Below are positions 16,176-24,559 of a stretch of DNA of 35,777 bases, piece after piece. The notes under the pieces are model-generated. The model made no database searches. It was not told where the DNA came from and was given only the letters and a program-made list of their open reading frames with translations. Every line of letters begins with the position of its first letter. Position 1 is the stretch's first letter. The DNA is from Candidatus Villigracilis saccharophilus (GTDB lineage Bacteria; Chloroflexota; Anaerolineae; Anaerolineales; Villigracilaceae): the NCBI GenBank assembly GCA_016709305.1, contig JADJNA010000057.1, positions 1-35,777 on the forward strand, read 5' to 3'. Made by a program: the position numbers and the translations under genes.

Positions 16176-18290
16176 ATGATTGAAGATCGCTCCCGCTCAT
16201 TGCTTGAATTATTAATGAACGTCAGCCGTGAGGTTGCCACTGCCCTGGACCTGCGCACGGTTCTGCAGCGTTTGCTCTATGCGGCTCTTCAACATGTGGG
16301 CGGAGAACGCGGCAGCATTGTGGTAATGGATGATCTTGGCAAGCCGGTCGATGCGACGATCGTATTCGGGACGCAATTCCACGATCACACCACCCAACAG
16401 CTGCGGGATACGGTCGAACGGGGCCTGGCGGGATGGGTGGTACAAAATCGCAAATCCACGCTTGTCACGGATACCAGTAAAGATAACCGCTGGCTGCGCC
16501 GCACAGACGACTCGGCGGATAAGAGCGGCGCTAAATCCGCGATCTGTGTGCCGCTCTTGGCGCGCGACCGTTTGGTGGGCGTGCTGACCCTCGTGCACTC
16601 TATCCCCAATTCCTTTAATGAAGAACACTTGGCATTGATGCAGGCTATCGCTGATCAGGCGAGTGTGGCTGTTTTGAATGCGCGTTTATACACGGAAAGC
16701 CAGCGCACCGCGCGCGTTATGTCTGCGTTAGCAGAAGCGGCTGCAGCGATCAATACCTCCTTGGAAATAACGGATGTATGGCGGCGTATTCTTAATCAGA
16801 CCATGCAGGCTTTGCAGGTCGAGACCGTGGCATTAGCCTTGATCGACCATGATAGTAACGATCTGATCTTCCAGGCGGCGGCGGGACATAATTCCGGCAG
16901 CATCCCCGGGCGTCACATCCATAACGGGCATGGGCTGACGGGGCAGGTGATCACCAATGGGCTGGGTTTGATCGTTCCATCCGTCAAACAGGATTCTCAC
17001 TATAGCGAAGTGGACAAGTTCGAGGGCATCGAGATGCGGGCTGTCGCCATCGCCCCGATCCAGTCACAGGGGAAGGTCATCGGTGTGCTTGAGGCGGTCA
17101 ATCCGATCTCCGGCGCATTTGACCCGGATGCGATGGTGGTGTTGGCGGGCCTGGGAAGTCTGGCGGGCACAACCATCCAGAATGCCGAATATTTGAATCG
17201 GATCCAAAAAGCGCACCAGCGCTATCTTGAATTATTCGAAGACAGCGTGGACATGATCCTGATCACAGATTGGGAAGGTACGGTGCTTGAATCAAACCGC
17301 CAGGCTGTGCTATTGAGCGGTTACAGCAAAGAGGAACTGCGCGCTTTAAGCATTGATCAATTGCATGAAGTGAAGTGGAACCGCACCGGCTTGAACTTTG
17401 AAACCCTCAAACGTTATGACGAATGTACCTACGAATCTGGTTTGCTAAAAAAGGACGGCAGTTCAATTCCGATTGAGGTGCATGCGCGCCGTGTTGAATT
17501 CGAAGAAACCGATTCGATCCAGTGGATCGTTCAGGATGTCACCGAACGCAAGGAGCTGGATGCCCTGCGCGATGACATGATCGCCATGATCTATCACGAT
17601 ATCCGCTCTCCGCTTGGCAATGTCGTCTCCAGCCTTGAGATGATGGGCGAGTTGATGCCCGTTGATGAAACACTGACATCCATGCTAAATATCGCGCGTA
17701 ATTCGACCGCGCGCATTCAACGCCTGGTAAACTCATTGCTCGACATTAATCGGCTTGAATCCGGTCATCAGATCATTGACCAGAATTCGATCGATCCGCA
17801 GGCGTTGATCCGTGAATCGATCCGCGATGTGGTCCCCGCTGCGACCGGACGCCAGCAAATTATCGAGAATAATATGACGGTGCTTCCGCTCATTTGGGTG
17901 GATGTGGATATGATCCATCGTGTGTTCATCAACCTGCTTGAAAACGCGATCAAATTCACTCCTGTCGCGGGCCGTATCCGCATCAGCGCGCAAACAGACG
18001 GGGTCTTTGTCAAGTTTTCGATAAATGATACCGGCCCGGGCATTCCCCCCGCAGACCGCGAGCGCATTTTTGATAAATTCATCCGCGTGCGCGGCAGGGA
18101 TCGAACCGTTGGACTCGGTCTGGGATTGGCTTTTTGCCGGCTGGCGGTGCATGGGCACGGCGGCGAGATCTGGGTTGAAAGCGAACCTGGAAAAGGCTCC
18201 ACCTTCTGGCTGACCCTGCCTGTTGCCCAAAAGAAGACAACCGGTCAGCTCAAACGGAAGACGGGCAGACTGACGATGAACGAAAGATGA
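16176..18290 (+). CDS. Soluble GAF-GAF-PAS sensor histidine kinase
   Basis: 704 residues without a transmembrane segment, so a cytoplasmic sensor. GAF 1 (about 10-165, ends SVAVLNARLYTES), GAF 2 (about 185-345, EGIEMRAVAIAPI), PAS (about 350-465, with QWIVQDVTERKEL), HisKA with phospho-acceptor His474 in IYHDIRSPLGNV, and HATPase_c with N box NLLENAIKF, G1 DTGPGIPP, F box IFDKF and G2 GLGLGLAFC. It autophosphorylates and passes phosphate to a response regulator; none is encoded nearby, so the partner is elsewhere. The GAF domains lack an obvious phytochrome Cys, so the ligand is unknown. A basic C-terminal tail (KKTTGQLKRKTGRL) is unusual. Confidence 0.93.
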   Translation: MIEDRSRSLLELLMNVSREVATALDLRTVLQRLLYAALQHVGGERGSIVVMDDLGKPVDATIVFGTQFHDHTTQQLRDTVERGLAGWVVQNRKSTLVTDTSKDNRWLRRTDDSADKSGAKSAICVPLLARDRLVGVLTLVHSIPNSFNEEHLALMQAIADQASVAVLNARLYTESQRTARVMSALAEAAAAINTSLEITDVWRRILNQTMQALQVETVALALIDHDSNDLIFQAAAGHNSGSIPGRHIHNGHGLTGQVITNGLGLIVPSVKQDSHYSEVDKFEGIEMRAVAIAPIQSQGKVIGVLEAVNPISGAFDPDAMVVLAGLGSLAGTTIQNAEYLNRIQKAHQRYLELFEDSVDMILITDWEGTVLESNRQAVLLSGYSKEELRALSIDQLHEVKWNRTGLNFETLKRYDECTYESGLLKKDGSSIPIEVHARRVEFEETDSIQWIVQDVTERKELDALRDDMIAMIYHDIRSPLGNVVSSLEMMGELMPVDETLTSMLNIARNSTARIQRLVNSLLDINRLESGHQIIDQNSIDPQALIRESIRDVVPAATGRQQIIENNMTVLPLIWVDVDMIHRVFINLLENAIKFTPVAGRIRISAQTDGVFVKFSINDTGPGIPPADRERIFDKFIRVRGRDRTVGLGLGLAFCRLAVHGHGGEIWVESEPGKGSTFWLTLPVAQKKTTGQLKRKTGRLTMNER

Positions 18291-18345
18291 CTCACCGCTA
18301 TCCGACCTTAGAAAACAACCATCCATAGGATTTTTCAGGAGTAGT

Positions 18346-19206
18346 ATGCAGGAAATAATTAAAAATATCCAGATCGAAGATCAACTGCCTGGTGTAACCC
18401 TGGGTGTGATCATTACCCAGCGTGGATTGATCCAGATCGACGCGCCGCCTTCCCCTGAAGATGCGCGTTCCTGGCGCGCCGCGTTGATGAATCTTGGGGG
18501 CGGTATGGAGCGTGTCTTGATCAATCTTGATGCGCACCCTGACCGGACCCTTGGCGCGCGCGCCATGGACTGCACTGTGATCGCACACGAGAAGACCGCC
18601 AACACATTCCGTACCCGTCCGAGCACATTCAAAGCGCAGGGCGAAGAAACCGGCGCCGATTGGGAATCGATTGCCGGGCTGGGCAGTGTCCGCTGGGCAC
18701 CGCCCGAAATTTCCTTTCTCGATCAAATGACCCTGCACTGGAGCGATTCGCCCGTTGTGCTCGAGCATCACGCGGGTCCCTCTGACGGGTCGATCTGGGT
18801 GCGCCTGCCCGAGGAAAAGATTGTCTTCATTGGGGATGCCGTACTTAAGAATCAGCCGCCGTTCCTGGCGGGCGCGAATCTTAAAGCCTGGCTGACCTCA
18901 TTGGAATTACTGCTGGAAGCGCCCTATAAGGGCTATACCATCATCAGCAGCCGCGGCGGAATTATGACCACGGCCGCCATAAAAACACAACATGATTTCC
19001 TTAAGCACGTTTATGACAAGCTGGATAAGATCACGACAAAAAAACCGAATCCCGCCGCGATCGAGAAACTGGTCGCTTCGCTATTGACATGGTTCAAAGC
19101 CCCGGCAGCGCGTCAAAAACAATTCGCTCAGCGGCTGCGCTACGGTCTATTGCACTATAACGCGCGCCAGGACCGCGGCGCCAGTGCTCCATCTGAAGAG
19201 GAATAA
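18346..19206 (+). CDS. Metallo-beta-lactamase-fold protein with degenerate metal site
   Basis: 286-residue protein with the beta-lactamase-like order of elements: LGVIITQRGLIQIDAPP (first sandwich), INLDAHPDRTLGARAM where active enzymes have HxHxDH, a later His in LEHHAGPSDGS, FIGDAVL with the conserved Asp, and IISSRGG where PGHG is usual. First and third metal-binding His are replaced (D and R), so hydrolytic activity is doubtful and a binding or regulatory role may be more likely. AGGAG lies 4-8 nt before ATG. It follows the histidine kinase by 55 bp and precedes the asparaginase by 5 bp, suggesting co-expression with both. Confidence 0.65.
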   Translation: MQEIIKNIQIEDQLPGVTLGVIITQRGLIQIDAPPSPEDARSWRAALMNLGGGMERVLINLDAHPDRTLGARAMDCTVIAHEKTANTFRTRPSTFKAQGEETGADWESIAGLGSVRWAPPEISFLDQMTLHWSDSPVVLEHHAGPSDGSIWVRLPEEKIVFIGDAVLKNQPPFLAGANLKAWLTSLELLLEAPYKGYTIISSRGGIMTTAAIKTQHDFLKHVYDKLDKITTKKPNPAAIEKLVASLLTWFKAPAARQKQFAQRLRYGLLHYNARQDRGASAPSEEE

Positions 19207-19211
19207 TCGCC

Positions 19212-20261
19212 ATGCTCCAGCCCATCCTTGAGTTGACGCGCGGCGGCGTGATCGAAGCCACACACTTTGGTTCCATCGCGGTCGTCGATTCAACTGGCAA
19301 ACTTTTACATTCTTATGGCGACCCTGACACGGTCGCTTTTTTGCGCTCCTCCGCCAAACCTTTTCAAGCGCTGCCCTTCGTTGAACAGGGCGGCGCGGAA
19401 TATTTTAATTTTACGCAAAGCGAGCTTTCGATCTCCTGTGCGTCTCACGAAACCTCACAGCTGCATCTGGATACCGTCACTGCCATGCAGAAGAAGATCG
19501 GCATTCAGGAAGGCAGCCTGCAATGCGGTCCGCACCTGCCTGGTGATCCCTCCAAATTAAGGCAGGTTATCAAAGAGGATATCAAACCAACCTCCAATTT
19601 TAATAACTGTTCAGGCAAACACACTGCCATGCTGGCTTTCGCAAAAATGCGCGGACTGTCCCTCGAAACTTATCTTGCCTTCGAGCATCCCATTCAAAAA
19701 GATATCCTGAAAACATTCTCTGAAATGTGCGGCATCGAAATGGACAGGGTCCAACTCGGCATTGACGGCTGCTCGGCTCCGAACTTCGCGGTCCCATTAA
19801 TAAACGCCGCGCTGGGCATGGCACGCATCTGTGACCCGCGTGACTTAAGCGAAGCGCGCGCGGCCGCCTGCAAAAAGATCACCGCTGCCATGTCCGCCCA
19901 CCCGGAAATGGTCAGCAACTATGGCGAGTTCGACTGTGAGCTCATGACCATCGGCGCAGGCAGGCTTGTCACCAAGCGCGGCGCGGAAGGCTTCCAGATC
20001 ATCGGTCTCATGCCCGGTGTATATGGTGAAAAAGGGGTGGGGATAGCATTCAAAGTGACGGACGGCGACAAATCTTCCATGAATGACAGCCTTGAATCCA
20101 CGGCGCGCGTCAGACCCTCTGTGACGCTGGAGATCCTGCGCCAATTAAAAGTTTTGAATGAATCGGAATTGCAATCGCTTTCGAAATTCGGTCCTGAAAA
20201 AATATTAAAGAATTACGCGGGGTTGGTTACTGGAAAATCACAGCCTGTATTCAAGTTATGA
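19212..20261 (+). CDS. L-asparaginase, type II family of the Rhizobium ReAV kind (PF06089)
   Basis: 349-residue enzyme that should release ammonia from L-asparagine. It belongs to the Asparaginase_II family, which is unrelated to E. coli AnsA/AnsB and resembles beta-lactamases and glutaminases. Visible motifs: FLRSSAKPFQ (SxxK catalytic pair, about residues 45-52), SCASHE, NNCSGKHTAML, GIDGCSAPNF and a C-terminal glycine-rich GEKGVGIAFKVTDGD. Full length for the family. The start follows the previous stop by 5 bp, with GAGGA within the end of the upstream gene, so the two are probably translated from one mRNA. Confidence 0.92.
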   Translation: MLQPILELTRGGVIEATHFGSIAVVDSTGKLLHSYGDPDTVAFLRSSAKPFQALPFVEQGGAEYFNFTQSELSISCASHETSQLHLDTVTAMQKKIGIQEGSLQCGPHLPGDPSKLRQVIKEDIKPTSNFNNCSGKHTAMLAFAKMRGLSLETYLAFEHPIQKDILKTFSEMCGIEMDRVQLGIDGCSAPNFAVPLINAALGMARICDPRDLSEARAAACKKITAAMSAHPEMVSNYGEFDCELMTIGAGRLVTKRGAEGFQIIGLMPGVYGEKGVGIAFKVTDGDKSSMNDSLESTARVRPSVTLEILRQLKVLNESELQSLSKFGPEKILKNYAGLVTGKSQPVFKL

Positions 20262-20313
20262 GTGCCTCGCACCAAACGGATGGATTCTTCTGCTTGAATA
20301 AGGTGCGACGCAC
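20262..20313. repeat. Imperfect inverted repeat GTGCCTCGCACC / GGTGCGACGCAC
   Basis: Twelve-base arms with one mismatch (20262-20273 and 20302-20313) directly after the asparaginase stop. No T-run. Possibly a weak terminator or a dispersed element. Confidence 0.45.
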
Positions 20314-20330
20314 TTGCAGGAAAACCTGTT

Positions 20331-20996
20331 ATGAAAAATTTAAAAATACGCGCTGTCAAAATTCATACCACCTTGCTTCAAGCATTCGGCGAACCCATCT
20401 GGCGTGATCCCCTGCCAGCCATAGACGAACTGGTTTCCACCATCCTCTCGCAAAATACAAATGACGTCAACCGCGACCGCGGCTTTCATGCCTTGCGCGC
20501 AAAACTGCCAGCATGGGAAGCCGTACGTGACGCGCAAGTTGAAGATGTGATCAATGCGATCCGACCCGCTGGCCTCGCGAATCAAAAGGGACCGCGCATT
20601 CAACAAGTCCTGCGCGCCATTACAGCAGAACGCGGCTCGCTCAACCTGGACTTTTTGGCTGATCTGCCAATCGAAGAAGCGCGTGCCTGGCTGACAAAGT
20701 TCAACGGCGTCGGTCCGAAGACTGCCGCCATCGTGCTGTGCTTCTCGCTCAACATGCCCGCCTTCCCTGTGGACACGCACATCTACCGCCTCAGCGGGCG
20801 GATCGGATTGCGGCCTGAGAAGATGACCGTCGAGCAGGCTCATCCGCATCTTGAATCCGTGTTCCCGCCTGAAACCTATTATGCCGCGCATTTGAATTTG
20901 ATCCGTTTGGGAAGAGAGGTCTGCCATGCGCGCAAACCGAACTGTCCGAAGTGCCCGATCATTAAGTTGTGTGACTATAAAGAGAAGACGAAATAA
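20331..20996 (+). CDS. Endonuclease III-type DNA glycosylase (HhH-GPD, 4Fe-4S)
   Basis: 221-residue base-excision-repair glycosylase. Helix-hairpin-helix FNGVGPKTAAIVL with the catalytic Lys of bifunctional enzymes (GPK, about residue 128), conserved Asp in FPVDTHIYRLSGRIG (about 145), and the C-x6-C-x2-C-x5-C cluster ligand set at CHARKPNCPKCPIIKLC near the C-terminus. Length matches Nth. The Lys/Asp pair supports glycosylase plus AP-lyase activity on oxidised pyrimidines, although archaeal-like homologues with other specificity have the same motifs. An AGGA lies 12 nt before the ATG. It stands alone in the middle of the co-directional group. Confidence 0.93.
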   Translation: MKNLKIRAVKIHTTLLQAFGEPIWRDPLPAIDELVSTILSQNTNDVNRDRGFHALRAKLPAWEAVRDAQVEDVINAIRPAGLANQKGPRIQQVLRAITAERGSLNLDFLADLPIEEARAWLTKFNGVGPKTAAIVLCFSLNMPAFPVDTHIYRLSGRIGLRPEKMTVEQAHPHLESVFPPETYYAAHLNLIRLGREVCHARKPNCPKCPIIKLCDYKEKTK

Positions 20997-21030
20997 CGTA
21001 GACAACTAAACATGGAAACAAGCAGACAAA

Positions 21031-21501
21031 ATGGACATTCCTCCCATTAGCATTGCCTTGGAAGAACTCCGCGTTCCACATAAAATATTTCGCCATGAGA
21101 CTCCCGTTACTTCGTTTGAGCAGGCCGCCAGCGACAGAGGTCAGCGTGCTTCGCAGATCGTGCGCAGTATTTTATTTCGAGTCTCTGAAGATGAATTTGT
21201 GATGGTGTTGGTAGCTGGCCCCGCGCAGGTCTCATGGAAGATCCTGCGGAAACATCTTGGGCGTTCTCGCATTTCGATGGCGACGGAGGAGGATGTCCTC
21301 GCGGTGACGGGCTATCGCATCGGGACAGTGGGACCGTTCGGATTGCCGAAGCAGCTCAAGGTGTTGATCGACGCGGGCGTGATGCTCGAAGAGGAAGTAT
21401 CCATCGGGTCGGGAATGCGAAATACAGCGGTCATCCTAAAAAGCGCGGATCTGCATCACGCTTTAAAGAACGCAGATGTTGTATCATTGGTTGAAAAATA
21501 A
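21031..21501 (+). CDS. YbaK/ProX-type aminoacyl-tRNA deacylase-like protein
   Basis: 156-residue YbaK-fold protein, the family that hydrolyses mischarged aminoacyl-tRNAs in trans (e.g. Cys-tRNA-Pro). Features: ALEELRVPHKIFRHETPVTS start, VGPFGLPKQLKVLID (substrate-pocket G-x-x-P/G-L-P motif) and the closing IGSGMRNTAVILKSADL (GSG-x-x-N). At the position of the family's catalytic Lys (IVKSLLF-like) the sequence reads IVRSILF, an Arg, so activity or specificity may differ. ATG 21031 has only a poor upstream AGCAG; an in-frame earlier start is not evident. 17 bp separate it from the next gene. Confidence 0.83.
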   Translation: MDIPPISIALEELRVPHKIFRHETPVTSFEQAASDRGQRASQIVRSILFRVSEDEFVMVLVAGPAQVSWKILRKHLGRSRISMATEEDVLAVTGYRIGTVGPFGLPKQLKVLIDAGVMLEEEVSIGSGMRNTAVILKSADLHHALKNADVVSLVEK

Positions 21502-21517
21502 AATTACGGAGAATCCC

Positions 21518-22372
21518 ATGTCCAATTTAAAGCAACGCACACTTGATTTTCTTGAGATCGAATGGGCAACCTATATAAAAAGATTTAATCGCTGGCCCGC
21601 TGAAGATGGCGGCAAGAGAGTGAAGGCTCAGGGCTACGAGCAGTTCCGTGACATGCTGGCGCATATCCTGACATGGTGGGAGGAAGCCATGCCGATCATC
21701 CTTGCCATCGCGGAGGAGCGCGACTATGAACGCAAAAAATATGACTTCAATCTGTTCAACGCAGAGGCGGTTGCAAAATATAAAAACTGGGATGAGGCCG
21801 AGTTCCTTGCTCATTTTGAGAAAACACGCAGACAGGCGGCGGCAGACCTGAGGTCCATGAACGAAGCGGCCTGGGAAAACCGTCGTGTGCGCTCGTGGGT
21901 CAACGGGGTCTTTATCCATCACGCGCGTGAGCATCTGGTGGCGTTGAGTCGTTTTCTGGCAGTGGATACCCTGGAAAATGAGTGGAACATGTATGTTGAT
22001 AATTTCAACAAGCTGGATGAGGAAAAGAAAAAGGAATTCTTAAGCAAGCAGGGTGTTGAGAGTTTCCATGACATGCTTGTACATATGATCGGCTGGTGGG
22101 ATGTGGGTACGCATATTGTCACTGGAATTCTGAATGATCCGAATTTCACATGGCAGGATCCTGATACAGACCTGTATAATGCAGAACTGATCGAAAAAAA
22201 TAAAAATATTCCCGACGCAGAAATTCTGGAACAGTTCGAAAGCAAGCGGCAGGCACTGCTGCGGCTTGTGAATGAAATTCCTGAACGGGCTTTTGCGGAT
22301 ACGAACATCGAAGGCTGGCTCGCGGCGGATGTGGTTGGACATTATGATGAACATAACCCCGCGGATTTTTAA
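21518..22372 (+). CDS. Tandem-duplicated DinB/ClbS-like four-helix-bundle protein
   Basis: 284 residues made of two homologous halves. Half 1 (about 1-145) has FRDMLAHILTWWEE, YDFNLFNAEAVAKY, LAHFEKTRRQA and WVNGVFIHHAREH; half 2 (about 150-284) has FHDMLVHMIGWWDV, TDLYNAELIEK, LEQFESKRQAL and WLAADVVGHYDEH. Each contains the His positions (H-x3-WW and H-x3-H) of DinB-like metal-binding bundles, and the pattern is closest to ClbS/DfsB-type proteins. Function unknown; homologues are thiol transferases or protect against genotoxins. GGAG lies 6 nt before the start at 21518. The end looks shifted: one base fewer near AACCCC (22356) would read HTPRIFKEQ instead of HNPADF-stop, so the true C-terminus is uncertain. 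Confidence 0.8.
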   Translation: MSNLKQRTLDFLEIEWATYIKRFNRWPAEDGGKRVKAQGYEQFRDMLAHILTWWEEAMPIILAIAEERDYERKKYDFNLFNAEAVAKYKNWDEAEFLAHFEKTRRQAAADLRSMNEAAWENRRVRSWVNGVFIHHAREHLVALSRFLAVDTLENEWNMYVDNFNKLDEEKKKEFLSKQGVESFHDMLVHMIGWWDVGTHIVTGILNDPNFTWQDPDTDLYNAELIEKNKNIPDAEILEQFESKRQALLRLVNEIPERAFADTNIEGWLAADVVGHYDEHNPADF

Positions 22373-22380
22373 AGAGCAGA

Positions 22381-22865
22381 ATGGATCATATTATTTTTCT
22401 CGCGCTTGGAAGCAATCTGGGAAACCGCCTTGCGAATCTCAAGGCGGTGTTTTGAATCTCTCGCCGCAGATATTGGTGAAGAAAAAATCCTCCGTTTATG
22501 AAACACCACCCTGGGGATTTGTGGAACAGGATGCCTTCCTTAACCAAGTCATCAAGGCCGAAACTTATCTTGAACCTGAACCGCTGCTGCGTCACTTAAA
22601 GCGCCTTGAAACCGCTCTGGGACGTGTTCCGAACTTTCAGAACGGTCCGCGCCTGATCGATATTGATATATTATTCTTTGATGATGCTGTCATTGATACG
22701 CCGCCATTGGTCGTTCCGCATCCACGGCTGCATGAGCGCGCTTTCGTGCTGGTTCCGCTGGCTGAGATCGAACCTGATTTTGTTCACCCCACCCTTCATA
22801 AGCCCATACGAAATCTGCGGGATGAAGTGGAGCGGAGTGAGATCAGGATATACACAGGAAAATAA
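22381..22865 (+). CDS. folK: HPPK, 2-amino-4-hydroxy-6-hydroxymethyldihydropteridine pyrophosphokinase (one-base frameshift)
   Basis: Transfers pyrophosphate from ATP to 6-hydroxymethyl-dihydropterin in folate synthesis. ATG 22381 reads MDHIIFLALGSNLGNRLANLKAVF and then a stop; adding one T to the T4 run at 22450-22453 joins it to LNLSPQILVKKKSSVYETPPWGF. The HPPK signature follows as NGPRLIDIDILFF with the two metal-binding Asp, then VVPHPRLHERAFVLVPLAEI. The repaired protein has about 161 residues, normal length. Both sides of the break are strongly conserved, so sequencing error is likely. Other folate genes are not in the window. Confidence 0.92.
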
Positions 22866-22977
22866 ACCCCCCATATTAACCGGCCCGGAGGCTTTTGCAA
22901 ACCATGCTCGTTTTCCTAACAACCTTTGGGACGGTGTTGACATAGGAAAAAAATTTTAACAAACAAGGAGAAACAAA

Positions 22978-23664
22978 ATGGATATTGAGATCATTCACCG
23001 CCCGTCGTACTCGCTGGCAATTGCGAAGCTCACTCCCAATGAACGCATCCGCGCCGAAGCGGGCGCGATGGTCAGCATGTCTGGTGATGTGCAGATTGAA
23101 ACAAAAGCCGAAGGCGGAATTTTGAAGTCGTTGGGACGTGCTGTGCTGGGCGGAGAGTCCTTCTTTCAGAATTTCTTTGTGGCTTCCGCTGCCGGCGGAG
23201 AAGTGACGCTCGCGCCTGAACTGCCCGGCGATATTGCTGTGATCGAAATGAGCGGCAGTAAATTGATGATCCAGGCTGGCTCGTACATGGCCTCTGAATC
23301 GACCGTTGAGCTGAACGCCAAAGTGAGCATGAAAGCCTTCATGTCCGCCGAGGGCATTTCCATGCTTGAAGCGACCGGTACAGGTACCCTGCTGGTTTCA
23401 TCCTACGGCGCTATTTTTGAAAAAGTGCTTGGCGCCGGTGAAAAATACATAGTGGACACGTCGCATCTGGTCGCCTTTGATGGAACGATGTCTGTCCAGC
23501 CAAAAACTGTCGGCGGGATGAAATCCACCTTGTTCAGCGGTGAAGGCCTGGTAGTGGAGTTGACCGGTCCCGGCAAGATCTACATCCAGACCCGCTCGCC
23601 GCAGGCGCTGATCAACTGGATCATCCCGCAAATTCCCAAGCCGCCATCATCTTCCAGTCATTAA
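22978..23664 (+). CDS. AIM24/TIGR00266-family protein
   Basis: 228-residue all-beta protein of the AIM24-like family (PF01987), with TRAP-like double beta sandwich. Typical blocks: the N-terminal EAGAMVSMSGDVQIETKA, GESFFQNFFVAS, GGEVTLAPELPGDIAVIEM, FMSAEGISMLEATGTGTLLVSSYGAI, GEKYIVDTSHLVAF and GEGLVVELTGPGKIYIQTRS. Function of the bacterial members is not established; some are linked to envelope or TerD-type stress loci. Strong AAGGAG site 7 nt upstream of the ATG. TTGACA at 22936 could be part of a promoter but no convincing -10 follows. Confidence 0.9.
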   Translation: MDIEIIHRPSYSLAIAKLTPNERIRAEAGAMVSMSGDVQIETKAEGGILKSLGRAVLGGESFFQNFFVASAAGGEVTLAPELPGDIAVIEMSGSKLMIQAGSYMASESTVELNAKVSMKAFMSAEGISMLEATGTGTLLVSSYGAIFEKVLGAGEKYIVDTSHLVAFDGTMSVQPKTVGGMKSTLFSGEGLVVELTGPGKIYIQTRSPQALINWIIPQIPKPPSSSSH

Positions 23665-23679
23665 ATCACTGTTGGCTTG

Positions 23680-23685
23680 TATAAT
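23680..23685 (+). promoter_or_regulatory. Candidate -10 box TATAAT before the FAH-family gene
   Basis: A consensus TATAAT preceded by TTG lies between the AIM24-like stop and the FAH gene. No good -35 at 17 bp (GTCATT). The start point would fall inside the adjacent hairpin. Confidence 0.35.
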
Positions 23686-23687
23686 AG

Positions 23688-23715
23688 ATGCAGGGCGAAT
23701 CCTTTCGTCCTGCAT
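23688..23715 (+). terminator. Rho-independent terminator after the AIM24-like gene
   Basis: Twelve-bp stem ATGCAGGGCGAA (23688-23699) with TTCGTCCTGCAT (23704-23715, one G-U), TCCT loop, then TTTGTTTTG. Confidence 0.75.
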
Positions 23716-23738
23716 TTTGTTTTGTCTATGGGAGAGCC

Positions 23739-24497
23739 ATGAGAATAGTCCGCTACCAAACCAATGAGAACAGCCTGAAACACGGCTGGATGCTGGATGA
23801 CAAGGTCGGAGAAATTGTCGGGGATATCTTCGGCGAATATCGCCGCCGCGAGGCTAAGATACCCGTCGCTGATGTAAAGTTGATCACGCCCTGTGTGCCG
23901 AGCAAGATCGTCTGTGTGGGGCGCAATTATGTGGAACATGCCAGGGAGCTCGGCAATGAGGTTCCGAAAGTACCGCTCATCTTTTTGAAGCCACCCTCAT
24001 CGATCATATCAAACGGCGAAGCCATTATATTGCCGCCTCAGTCACGCCAGGTCGAGCATGAAGCGGAGCTGGTTATCGTCATCAGCAAGCGCGGACGGAA
24101 CGTCACGCCTGAACAGGCGAAGGAATATATCTTCGGGTACACCATCGGCAACGATATCACCGCGCGTGACCTGCAACAAACGGATGGTCAATGGACGCGC
24201 GCCAAAGGTTTCGATACATTCTGTTCCTTCGGCCCGTGGATCGACACCGAGTTCGACGCGTCCGATGCCGTGGTCACCTGCCGGGTCAACGGCCAGATGC
24301 GTCAGATGGCGTCCACGCGCGACATGGTTTTTAACGTCAGCACATTGATCGCATATATTTCATCCGTGATGACGCTCGAGCCTGGCGACTTGATATTTAC
24401 AGGCACGCCTGCCGGCGTTGGGGTGCTGAAGAACGGCGATGTGGTGGATGTTGAGATCGAGGGATTGGGTAAGTTGAGCAATCCGGTGAAAATTTAA
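23739..24497 (+). CDS. Fumarylacetoacetate-hydrolase-family protein
   Basis: 252 residues of the FAH fold that hydrolyses, decarboxylates or isomerises beta-dicarbonyl acids with a bound Mg2+. Metal ligands are recognisable as E-x-E in VEHEAELVIVISKRG (about 105-120) and D in FGYTIGNDITARDLQ; the Lys in RAKGFDTFCSFGPW and the closing GDLIFTGTPAGVG are also family hallmarks. The N-terminal domain is short, as in the HpcE/YcgM type. Neighbours give no clear aromatic-degradation operon, so it could be an acylpyruvase or oxaloacetate decarboxylase/tautomerase. Start at 23739 has GGGAG 5-9 nt upstream. Confidence 0.9.
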   Translation: MRIVRYQTNENSLKHGWMLDDKVGEIVGDIFGEYRRREAKIPVADVKLITPCVPSKIVCVGRNYVEHARELGNEVPKVPLIFLKPPSSIISNGEAIILPPQSRQVEHEAELVIVISKRGRNVTPEQAKEYIFGYTIGNDITARDLQQTDGQWTRAKGFDTFCSFGPWIDTEFDASDAVVTCRVNGQMRQMASTRDMVFNVSTLIAYISSVMTLEPGDLIFTGTPAGVGVLKNGDVVDVEIEGLGKLSNPVKI

Positions 24498-24500
24498 TCT

Positions 24501-24547
24501 GGTGGTCTCGATATAGGCGAGAAGAACACTCGCCCTACTCGACCGCC
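24501..24547. repeat. Imperfect intergenic hairpin with GGCGAG / CTCGCC core
   Basis: Outer arms GGTGGTC/GACCGCC (24501-24507, 24541-24547) and inner arms GGCGAG/CTCGCC (24516-24521, 24529-24534). It shares the GGGCGAG core with the palindrome at 14417-14443, which suggests one repeat family. Confidence 0.45.
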
Positions 24548-24559
24548 GAGGCATAGACT

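Noticed and set aside
17733..18326. 197-codon minus-strand open frame
   Set aside because: Antisense to the histidine kinase ATPase domain; no start signal or recognisable motifs.
20340..21005. 221-codon open frame on the minus strand
   Set aside because: Fully antisense to the endonuclease III gene, which has all catalytic and cluster residues; the antisense product shows no family features.
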